Part shown: positions 1 through 6,652 of the stretch, piece by piece
Position numbering within the stretch: the first letter of the stretch is position 1
Layout: the number at the start of each line of letters is the position of its first letter
Assembly (NCBI GenBank): GCA_016192705.1
Contig: JACPTQ010000008.1
Span: forward strand, 1-32,518
DNA length: 32,518 bases
Direction of reading: 5' to 3'
Source of the DNA: Deltaproteobacteria bacterium
GTDB taxonomy: Bacteria; Myxococcota; JACPTQ01
Made by a program: the position numbers and the translations under genes
The notes under the pieces: model-generated
Seen by the model: only the letters and a program-made list of their open reading frames with translations
The model's database searches: none
Told to the model about the DNA's origin: nothing

Positions 1-68
1 TCTGACATGAAATGTGAGTCTGCACGAAATGAATCAAACATCACGAGAACGGCAATCCGACGCCCCAT
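1..68 (-). CDS. Possible start of a gene running off the left edge
   Basis: An open frame of 22 codons reads leftward from an ATG at 68 to the window edge without a stop. A purine-rich GAGG lies about 5 nt upstream of this ATG, and the frame is also open from a second ATG at 146. The visible start (MGRRIAVLVMFDSF) is basic then hydrophobic, as in an exported protein, but it is too short to identify. It could equally be chance. Confidence 0.2.
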   Translation of the reverse strand, partial: MGRRIAVLVMFDSFRADSHFMS

Positions 69-491
69 CGGCACCTCATCCCCTGCGGACGCGATCCGGA
101 GCAAGCCCAGACCCCGCCCGCCCAACCAGAAACCGGCCTTTTTCATGGAACGGCGGTTGAGAGACTTGGGGGTCGATCGAACGCTGGCCGATACCCAACG
201 GGTGAACCCTTCGTACCGCCCTCAAACCTAAAGAATACGTCCCCGGGAAGCGGTCCGCCCGGAATTGCGTAGGGTCGGCAGGGGCCCGCAAAGGCGCGCC
301 TCCGCAGGGTCTGCAGCGCAATATTGGCTGGGATTACCGAGCTTTTGCTTGCCTCTGAACTGCGGCTCTGTCGCGCGAGTCAGTTCAGACCCGAGGACGT
401 CGGCGCGCCGAAGTGGGACCTGCCGACCCAACGCAAAGAAGCAAACCGGCCGCTTATCCGGGGATCGAGGTCTACGATAAAGCGGACGGTG
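69..491. other. Gene-poor stretch
   Basis: No reading frame here has a good ribosome-binding site or recognisable protein features. Several overlapping Arg/Pro-rich frames exist on both strands but look like products of GC-rich DNA. It lies downstream of the aldolase stop. I see no clear hairpin-plus-T terminator. Confidence 0.4.
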
Positions 492-1310
492 TTACGCGAG
501 CCGTTTGCGGACTTCCGACACAATGCGTTCGACGACGTCGGTCGAAATAGATCCGGTTGCGGTCGCGGATGCGGAAGTGCGTTCACGCGATGCCCCGTAC
601 GATCCCATCGGCAGGTTCGCCGTGCCGGCCGCGCGGCAGCTCGCGCAGTCGATCTTGCGCGCGTCGATAAATTCGCGTACGCCGCCCATCGCCTTGAGTC
701 GCGCGACTTCGTCCGCCGGGATCGCCTGCACTTGCCCAAGCGTCATCGCGGCGTAGACGATTCGCGCGGTGTGCTCGACCGTTTCGAGGCGGTCAAACGC
801 CTCGTAGATGTCGCACCCGACCGTGAGCGTGCCGTGGCGTTCCATGATCATCGCGTTGTGACGCCGAAGCGGCTCCGCAATCGCGGCCGGAACATCGCCC
901 GTCGTTGGCGTCGTGTAGTCGACCGTTGGGATTTCGCCGAGCGTCGCGACGACCTCGGGGATGAGCGGCGTTGCAAGCGGCACGTGGGCGAGCGTGAAGG
1001 CGACGGAGTAAGGCGCGTGCGCATGCACGACGGCGCAAACGTCGGGCCGCGCCTTGTAGACGCCGAGGTGCATCTTAAGTTCCGAAGACGGATTCCAGCG
1101 TCCGCCTTTTTGCTTTCGCCCGTCCATGTCGGTCATGACGATCATTTCGGGCGCGAGGAACCCCTTGTGCGCACCGGTCGGCGTCGACAAGATGCGCGTC
1201 TCCGATATTCGCACCGACACGTTCCCGTCGCGCGACGCGATCAAATCTTTCGCGTACATTCGCCGACAAACCTCGACGATGTCGCGCCGATGTTCGTGCT
1301 CAGTTTTCAC
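492..1310 (-). CDS. Class II aldolase/adducin family protein with encapsulation-peptide-like tail
   Basis: A 272-residue member of the class II aldolase family (L-fuculose-1-phosphate aldolase, L-ribulose-5-phosphate epimerase type), Zn-dependent enzymes that cleave sugar phosphates to DHAP or pyruvate plus an aldehyde. Seen in the sequence: GNVSVR at residues 29-34, SSELKMH with the likely catalytic Glu77, Zn ligands His96 and His98 in HAHAPY, and His159 in ERHG. After the domain comes a DCASC pair (221-225), then a Gly/Ser/Ala/Thr linker and a terminal amphipathic helix (about 254-272, ending VVERIVSEVRKRLA). That pattern matches the peptides that target enzymes into bacterial microcompartments. 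The start is a GTG whose first bases form a GTGA overlap with the stop of the upstream VOC gene, so translation is probably coupled. The fold is certain; the substrate is not known. Confidence 0.9.
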   Translation of the reverse strand: MKTEHEHRRDIVEVCRRMYAKDLIASRDGNVSVRISETRILSTPTGAHKGFLAPEMIVMTDMDGRKQKGGRWNPSSELKMHLGVYKARPDVCAVVHAHAPYSVAFTLAHVPLATPLIPEVVATLGEIPTVDYTTPTTGDVPAAIAEPLRRHNAMIMERHGTLTVGCDIYEAFDRLETVEHTARIVYAAMTLGQVQAIPADEVARLKAMGGVREFIDARKIDCASCRAAGTANLPMGSYGASRERTSASATATGSISTDVVERIVSEVRKRLA

Positions 1311-2038
1311 TCGGCGTTCGTTGTGTCGCCGTTCCCAGCGCCCGTGCCGCTCGCGCCGGCTTCCCCATCCTTACGATCGTCAGCGTGCTCCGGTGGCGTC
1401 ATTTTCGAAAAATCGATGTCGCGCACGTGCGTCGCGAGCGTCCAATAATACCCGTCGGGGTCAACGATCTGAGACATGCGGTCGCCCCAAAACTGATCGC
1501 TCGGTTCAATCAACACCTTTGCGCCGGCCGCGCGCGCCCGTGCCGTCAACGCGTCGACGTCTTCGCAGTAAAGGTAAAAGTTGAAAGGCGTTCCGCCGAG
1601 TTCCTTGGGCGTTTTTTGTGGGCTCCGCGGATCCGCGGGCCCAAACATGACCGCCTGCCCATGCCACGCCATCTCGACGTGCATGTAATTTCCGTCGGGG
1701 CCGGGCATCGCGTTGCGCTTTTCAAGCCCGAGCGCCTTTTCGTAAAACTCGACCGACGCCTTCGGGTTGCTCACGGTGAAATACAAATTGACGTAGTTCA
1801 TCCCGGCTTGAAGCCACTTGGGCTGTGCCGCCGCCGCGACCACGCGCTCGACGCGCCGGACGACGGCCTTCGCGCGCTGCGCCGCAGCCCGCACACTCTT
1901 TGCAACCTGCGTCGCTCGCGCGTTCGCCTTTGCGCGAACCGTTTTCGCCGCGGCCTTCACGTGCGCGACGCGGTTTGCAACCTTCGCTTTCGCGTTTTCG
2001 CGAACCTTCGATTTCGCTCCTGCTTTTGCTCTCGCCAT
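1307..2038 (-). CDS. VOC/PhnB-like protein with a histone-H1-like N-terminal extension
   Basis: A 243-residue protein. Residues about 75-205 form a vicinal-oxygen-chelate (glyoxalase/bleomycin-resistance) domain: an LYFTVSNPKASVEFYEKALGL first half and a DRMSQIVDPDGYYWTLATH second half, the latter typical of PhnB-like proteins. Residues 1-72 are almost entirely Ala, Lys, Arg and Val, like histone H1 or AlgP-type tails, and would be helical and strongly basic. The C-terminal about 30 residues are Gly/Asp/Glu-rich and acidic. The start is firm: an ATG 6 nt after a perfect AGGAGG (2045-2050). The stop overlaps the aldolase start by 4 nt, so the two form one operon. Ligand and reaction cannot be told from sequence; a nucleic-acid-binding or structural role for the tail is an inference. 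Confidence 0.88.
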   Translation of the reverse strand: MARAKAGAKSKVRENAKAKVANRVAHVKAAAKTVRAKANARATQVAKSVRAAAQRAKAVVRRVERVVAAAAQPKWLQAGMNYVNLYFTVSNPKASVEFYEKALGLEKRNAMPGPDGNYMHVEMAWHGQAVMFGPADPRSPQKTPKELGGTPFNFYLYCEDVDALTARARAAGAKVLIEPSDQFWGDRMSQIVDPDGYYWTLATHVRDIDFSKMTPPEHADDRKDGEAGASGTGAGNGDTTNAE

Positions 2039-2076
2039 TTTCGTCCTCCTACGTTTCGCCCACCAAACGCCCGGTG

Positions 2077-2106
2077 ACGATAGGCCAACTCGAGCGCAGT
2101 GTGCAA
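2077..2106 (-). promoter_or_regulatory. Candidate promoter of the VOC-aldolase operon
   Basis: On the minus strand TTGCAC (2101-2106) and TATCGT (2077-2082) are 18 nt apart. They would start transcription about 30 nt ahead of the VOC start codon. This is a match to the sigma70 pattern by eye only. Confidence 0.3.
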
Positions 2107-2189
2107 TGGAGCCGGACGCAGGGGCTAAGGCTCGGCCATTGGTGGGTCGTTTGATGACGGCGAGGAGTTTGTTGGAGGGGGCGGGCTGA

Positions 2190-3926
2190 CTAGCGGCAGA
2201 TCGGGCGAAGTCCGTGGACCGAGAATGTGTCGAAAGGCTGGCTCTTCGACCACGTCATGAAGCCGTAAAGGAGTTTCCCTTTGTCACACTTGAACGTCGC
2301 CACTTGGTCGGTCGCAACGCTCCCGCCGCGCGCCGGAAGTGTCGCCGTGTCGCTGCTCGTAAGGCTCGTCGCCGCGACGCTCGGGTTCAGCCACTTCGCC
2401 GCGTTCACGCAGTTGCCCGCGAGTTGCCCGATGCGAGCCTTTTCGCGCACGCGAATCGTGGCGCCGCGAAGCGCCATTCCCGACGGGCAATAGTCTTCGA
2501 ACACGGAGCCGCCCCAGCCGGTGGTCGCGGGGATGATGTGTTTTTTCGGCGCGATCGTGTCGAGCCCAACCGTCGTGCCCGACAACCTTTTCGCGCAGAC
2601 GCCGCCAAGCCGATCGATCTCCCACCCAGCGCGGCCGTAAAGGCCGACCATCGCGCTGTTCCCGATGCATGTGTAGTCGTAGTCGGTTCGCACCTTTTTC
2701 ATCTCGTGCGCGATCTTCATTTCGCGCTCCTCCGACCCGGTGGTTCCGAAGGTGGGCGCAACGTCGCTGTACGGCGCCGGCAAACTCCCCGCGAGCACCT
2801 GGGCGACCGATGCGCAGACGATTCGGACCTGATCGATTCGGAGCGCCGCTCGGCCTCGAATTTCGCGAATCGCCATCCCTTTCGGGCAATCGCGCGTAAA
2901 CCATACGCCGCCTGGCCCGCCCGCGAGAGGGAGCGACCGTGGCTTCGTCGTCACGCCGCTCTTCACGTCCGCATACGTCGAGCACCGCGCGCCGATCTTA
3001 TCGACGAAGTCGCCCGCCTTTCCCCAGATCCCCGTCGCGATTTCGTTGGCCGCACACGACGACGAGAAGGCGCTGCCCGATTCGGTGCCGCCGATCAATG
3101 GGTAGACATACCCGAGCAGGCCGCTCGTTTTCAGAGGATCCGCGCCACACGTGACGCCGAGCGAGTTCACCGTTGCCGGATCGCTCCCGCCCGCGGTGCC
3201 GTTCAAGCCGCGAACGAACAAGTCCTGAGTGCATGTCCGGCGAAACGGAAAGCCGCCGCCAAACCCAACGTGGGCCAGCTCGGTTTCGGCCGGCATTTGC
3301 GATCGCCGAAACGAAAGTGACGCCGGCGTCGATTTGAGCCACGGCTGGTTCTTGTTGAAGCAGTCCATGACGTTCAAGTTGACCGAGTAGCCGTACTCGA
3401 GCCCGTCCATGTGGTAGAAGCCCTTGTTGTGGACCACTTCGTGAAGGATGACGCTGGCGATGTAGTGCAGCGACTGGGTCGGGTCGTTCAGCATTTTTTT
3501 CGACAGCGAGAGCGACTCATCGTCGGTCTCGGTTCCGGCGCAACCGTCCCAGCTGGTCAGTGAGCCGCATTGCACTTTGGAATCGTCGACGCACTTGATC
3601 TTGGTGGGCATGTTTTGTTTCAGCGCCGAGGTGATCTGCTCGGGAGAGGCGAACGGCTCTGTCGACATGATGCCCTCCTTCAGGCACGCCTTGATCTCGA
3701 GCGAGTTGACTCCGTTCGGTCCGTCGAGCGCCTCCTGCATCGCCATGTCGATCTGAAAACGCTCGAAGTCGGTGCACGAATCGCTGTCGATGACGACGAC
3801 CCCGTTGATCGACGCGCGCGCGGCGGCGACCTCGTCGTCGCTGAACCCCTCGACGTCCGCGCTGCTGCTGAGCGGCGTCCCACCACACGCGACCCAAACG
3901 AGACTGACTCCCCATCGAAGTTTCAT
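2190..3926 (-). CDS. Secreted metzincin-like zinc protease, putative lipoprotein
   Basis: A 578-residue exported protein. The ATG at 3926 is chosen because GGAGG lies 8 nt upstream and a signal peptide (MKLRWGVSLVWVACGG) begins there; Cys15 could be lipidated, although Trp at -3 is unusual for a lipobox. Residues 162-172 read HEVVHNKGFYH, an exact HExxHxxGxxH zincin motif of the metzincin type, with VMDC downstream as a possible Met-turn. The C-terminal two thirds hold several repeats of roughly 70-90 residues in which Cys is followed by a Gly-rich segment such as GRAGWEIDRLGGVC or GKAGDFVDKIGARC. These Cys-bounded repeats look like a carbohydrate- or surface-binding array. The role inferred is extracellular or outer-surface proteolysis; substrate unknown. 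An in-frame extension to 4079 exists but lacks a ribosome-binding site. Confidence 0.8.
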   Translation of the reverse strand: MKLRWGVSLVWVACGGTPLSSSADVEGFSDDEVAAARASINGVVVIDSDSCTDFERFQIDMAMQEALDGPNGVNSLEIKACLKEGIMSTEPFASPEQITSALKQNMPTKIKCVDDSKVQCGSLTSWDGCAGTETDDESLSLSKKMLNDPTQSLHYIASVILHEVVHNKGFYHMDGLEYGYSVNLNVMDCFNKNQPWLKSTPASLSFRRSQMPAETELAHVGFGGGFPFRRTCTQDLFVRGLNGTAGGSDPATVNSLGVTCGADPLKTSGLLGYVYPLIGGTESGSAFSSSCAANEIATGIWGKAGDFVDKIGARCSTYADVKSGVTTKPRSLPLAGGPGGVWFTRDCPKGMAIREIRGRAALRIDQVRIVCASVAQVLAGSLPAPYSDVAPTFGTTGSEEREMKIAHEMKKVRTDYDYTCIGNSAMVGLYGRAGWEIDRLGGVCAKRLSGTTVGLDTIAPKKHIIPATTGWGGSVFEDYCPSGMALRGATIRVREKARIGQLAGNCVNAAKWLNPSVAATSLTSSDTATLPARGGSVATDQVATFKCDKGKLLYGFMTWSKSQPFDTFSVHGLRPICR

Positions 3927-4124
3927 TTTTCTAACCTCCGGGCCGCGTGCGAGGGGATTGATTTCCCGAATCGGCGGCTGAACCTTGAGGGAGCAACCGC
4001 GGGACCAAGCTGCGCCGTCAGAAACCCGTGTCGGACCGCGGAATTGGAACGATTCGCGCGGCGCACGTGGGTGCGACACGTGCGACGACTCGGCGCGCGC
4101 GATGTAGGGAAAGCTACGATACGG

Positions 4125-4781
4125 TTAAGGCGAGCCCGACGTCTCGACCGCGCGGTCGCGGCCATTGTGTGCGGTCCGAAATGCGAACCAATAGGCCGCG
4201 TAGCCAACCGCGAGCCCCGCAATGGCATCGACGACATAGTGGTGTTTCGTCGTGACGATCGACACCGCGAGGCATGCCGCGAGCACAAGCGCGACGACGC
4301 CCCATCGCTTGTTGTCGTGGAAGACGCCGAGGGCGCAGGCGAACGACAACGCGACGTGGGATGACGGGAATGTGTTGTTCGGGACGTCGATGCTGCGGAT
4401 GAAGGCAAGCAGTTCCGCGCTCCACGGGTGCGTCGACACGGGAATCGCGGGTATCGGGTACGTCGATGGGAGCGCGACGAAGGAGACGCAGCAGATGACG
4501 AACGCGTAGCCGATCGCACGGAGGGTGCGGAAAAATGCGTCGCGGTGCGGGATGGCGAGAGCAATCAGGTTGAAGATGATGACGTAGAACGGGGTGTAGC
4601 ACCAAACCGTCCACGGCCAGTAAGGGACGAGGTCGTCAAGCGGCGTGAAGAAATCGAACTCGGTGCGGCCCGCGACGGCTTTTCCGATGAGCGTGTAGGT
4701 CGTGAGGACAGCCGCGGCGAAGGGCGCGCCCCACGCGTACTTTTCGAGGACGCCGATCTTCGTTTGCATAGATGACATCAC
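4125..4781 (-). CDS. PAP2-family membrane phosphatase
   Basis: A 218-residue integral membrane protein with about five or six hydrophobic segments. The PAP2 (phosphatidic acid phosphatase type 2) signature is present as NTFPSSHVA (the PSxH motif) and TTKHHYVVDAIAGLAVG (the x-x-x-x-H-x-x-x-D motif with His nucleophile and Asp). The first motif of some relatives (KxxxxxxRP) is not evident, so it is closer to the Aur1/Ipt1-like inositolphosphotransferase branch than to classic lipid phosphatases. It should hydrolyse or transfer lipid phosphates at the inner membrane. The start is a GTG directly followed by ATG, with GGGGTG a few bases upstream; an internal ATG at 4769 is a second option. It is divergent from the aminotransferase gene. 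Confidence 0.85.
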   Translation of the reverse strand: MMSSMQTKIGVLEKYAWGAPFAAAVLTTYTLIGKAVAGRTEFDFFTPLDDLVPYWPWTVWCYTPFYVIIFNLIALAIPHRDAFFRTLRAIGYAFVICCVSFVALPSTYPIPAIPVSTHPWSAELLAFIRSIDVPNNTFPSSHVALSFACALGVFHDNKRWGVVALVLAACLAVSIVTTKHHYVVDAIAGLAVGYAAYWFAFRTAHNGRDRAVETSGSP

Positions 4782-4850
4782 CGCTCACCCCAAGAAACGC
4801 GCATCGACCAAATTCCGTATCATAAGAGTCGCGCGGCGCTCAATCTGCAC

Positions 4851-6017
4851 GTGCAGCGCGCGCGATTGCGTTTCGAATTCGCAGCCGATACGCTTCGCGA
4901 CCTCGACCATGGAAAGAACTCCTTCACATTGAATCCTTTTGCGCGCATCGAGTACCTCGAGTGGGCCAAGGCACAATACGCGCGCGTGAAGTTCGATGCG
5001 GCGTCGAACGGCCGGCCGGCGATGTCTCTCGCGGGCCTTGGAGAAGTGTCGCGCCTCTTGGGGGAGTTGGGGTCGTATCAGGCGGCGCTTGAACGCGAAG
5101 CCGAGGCGGCGGTTGCGGGGTGGGTTGGGTGCGCGGCGAGCGATGTCGCGATGACGCCGGGGACGAGTGGGGCGTTGTTCGCGGTTGCGGCGGCGCTTGG
5201 GGGGCGCGGCGTGCGGGTTGCTGTTGAACGGCCGACGTACGAGCCGCTCTGGCGGGCGTTTCAGGCGGTTGGCGCCGCGGTGAGGTTTTTTAAGCGGCCC
5301 TCTGCGAACGCGTTTCAACCCGACCTCGCGTCGCTGAAGACTGCGCTCACGCGCGGTGCGCGGGTTGTTGTGTTGTCGAACTTGCACAACCCGAGTGGCG
5401 TTGCGCTCGACCGCGGCGTGTACAAGGACGTCGTCGCGCTCGCATCGCGCCACGGTGCGCGCGTTGTCGTCGACGAGGTTTTCGGCGACCTTGTTCCGCG
5501 GCCCGTTCGCGCGCATGTTTTTTCGCGCGAGGCGGTCAGCGTCGCGAGTTTGACGAAAGCGTATGGCCTCGGTGCTCTCCGGTTTGGCTGGGTCGCGGCG
5601 CCACCGAGAATCGCCGCGCGGGTGCGCGAGGTCGTGAGCTACACAATGGGGACGCACGCGTTTCCGTCGCTCCGGCTTGGAATCGCAGCCCTCGCGCGCA
5701 TTCAGGTGCTGCATCGCGAGGCGGTCGGGGAAACGACGCGGGCCCGAGGGTCGCTCGTCGCGTGGGCGAAGCGCGCAGGTTTGAATTTGTCGCCGACGTC
5801 CGCGTATTTTGGCCTCGTCGACGTTGGGCGTCGCTTCGACGATCGAGCGTTCATCGACGCGCTCATCCGCAAGCGCGCAACGATCTCCGCGCCCGGGAGT
5901 TTTTTTGGTGCGCCGGGGTGTCTGCGCGTTTCGGCGGTGAGCCCGTCGGCGCCGAAAGCCCTCGCGCGCCTCGCCGCGGCGCTTGGTGAACGCGTGGAGG
6001 CGGAGGCTCACTCGTAA
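4851..6017 (+). CDS. PLP-dependent aminotransferase, class I/II fold
   Basis: A 388-residue fold-type I PLP enzyme. Visible motifs: MTPGTSGALFAVAAAL (cofactor phosphate loop), NLHNPSG (substrate/PLP Asn), VVDEVFGDL (Asp pairing with the pyridine N) and SLTKAYGLGALRFGW, in which Lys236 should form the Schiff base. Length and order fit aspartate/histidinol-phosphate-type aminotransferases, but the substrate is not readable. The start is uncertain: the GTG at 4851 has no Shine-Dalgarno, family-like sequence begins near residue 23 (NSFTLNPFARIEYLEWAKAQ), and a TTG at 4929 is a plausible alternative. The next gene begins directly after its stop, so it is probably co-transcribed with the His-rich protein and TonB receptor, although a metabolic link is not obvious. 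Confidence 0.85.
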   Translation: MQRARLRFEFAADTLRDLDHGKNSFTLNPFARIEYLEWAKAQYARVKFDAASNGRPAMSLAGLGEVSRLLGELGSYQAALEREAEAAVAGWVGCAASDVAMTPGTSGALFAVAAALGGRGVRVAVERPTYEPLWRAFQAVGAAVRFFKRPSANAFQPDLASLKTALTRGARVVVLSNLHNPSGVALDRGVYKDVVALASRHGARVVVDEVFGDLVPRPVRAHVFSREAVSVASLTKAYGLGALRFGWVAAPPRIAARVREVVSYTMGTHAFPSLRLGIAALARIQVLHREAVGETTRARGSLVAWAKRAGLNLSPTSAYFGLVDVGRRFDDRAFIDALIRKRATISAPGSFFGAPGCLRVSAVSPSAPKALARLAAALGERVEAEAHS

Positions 6018-6584
6018 TTGAAGCGCGCGGAGAAAACGATTCGCTTTTATTCAGCGGCCGCGACGGCGCTTATCGTGGCCGGCACGACGGTGCTGCCCGT
6101 TCTCCACAACGCGCGGCACCGCGACGACCACAGCCATGGGCCGTTTTCGCGCACCGCGGCGCCAGCCGTTCGACACGTTCCGCGGCAATCCGTTGCTCAG
6201 CCGCGACTGCGACGCGACGGACTAGCGCACCACCATGGGCACGCGTTCAATCGCTCGCCTCACGAGCGCGCGCGTTTTCATCGTCACGGCGCCGCCACCG
6301 ACGTGTCGAATCGACTCGGAGTCGCCCACAACCACAAGAACGCCGGAGCGACACACGAACACGAACCAAACCAACGCGACTCTGAGTCTTCGCGCGACCC
6401 GCTTCATGCGACCGGCGCGCTTTTACACTTTGGCGCGGCGCTCGGCTCCGAACCGGCTCTCGATGTTTTCGCGATCGCTTTTCCCACGAGCGAGCCGTTT
6501 GTCCCGAGTCGATTCGTTTCTTCTGGTTCGTTTACGGGCGCTCATTCGCGCAAAACCCGCGGTCCGCCGCGTCCCGCCGCATAG
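6018..6584 (+). CDS. His-rich exported protein, putative metal-binding accessory
   Basis: A 188-residue protein starting at a TTG immediately after the stop of the aminotransferase gene, with GGAGG 11 nt upstream. A basic start and hydrophobic stretch (about residues 9-28) form a signal peptide or anchor. The mature part has His clusters such as HNARHRDDHSHG, LAHHHGHAFNRSPHERARFH and VAHNHKNAGATHEHEP. The C-terminus returns to a hydrophobic patch and ends in a GPPRPA-like tail, as seen in small His-rich proteins (DUF2946-like) next to metal-related TonB receptors. I infer periplasmic binding of Zn, Ni or Cu for the receptor encoded 68 bp downstream. There is no catalytic motif. Confidence 0.65.
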   Translation: MKRAEKTIRFYSAAATALIVAGTTVLPVLHNARHRDDHSHGPFSRTAAPAVRHVPRQSVAQPRLRRDGLAHHHGHAFNRSPHERARFHRHGAATDVSNRLGVAHNHKNAGATHEHEPNQRDSESSRDPLHATGALLHFGAALGSEPALDVFAIAFPTSEPFVPSRFVSSGSFTGAHSRKTRGPPRPAA

Positions 6585-6652
6585 CAACCAGAGTTTTCGA
6601 AGACATTGATGGGTTGTCGGACCGACGCGCACGTGCGCGTTTGGGAGGAGCT

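Noticed and set aside
324-1448. 374-codon plus-strand frame
   Set aside because: Arg/His/Val-rich mirror of the aldolase and VOC genes; no motif and no ribosome-binding site.
2214-3320. 368-codon plus-strand frame
   Set aside because: Antisense to the zincin-like gene, Arg/Ala-rich with no domain.
3927-4079. Upstream extension of the zincin-like protein by 51 residues
   Set aside because: The ATG at 3926 has a Shine-Dalgarno and opens the signal peptide; the extension has neither.
4064-4082. Two CACGTG boxes ahead of the zincin-like gene
   Set aside because: Six-base palindromes are expected by chance in GC-rich DNA, and no promoter could be placed around them.
4785-6011. 408-codon minus-strand frame
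   Set aside because: Arg-rich antisense of the aminotransferase, which has intact catalytic motifs.
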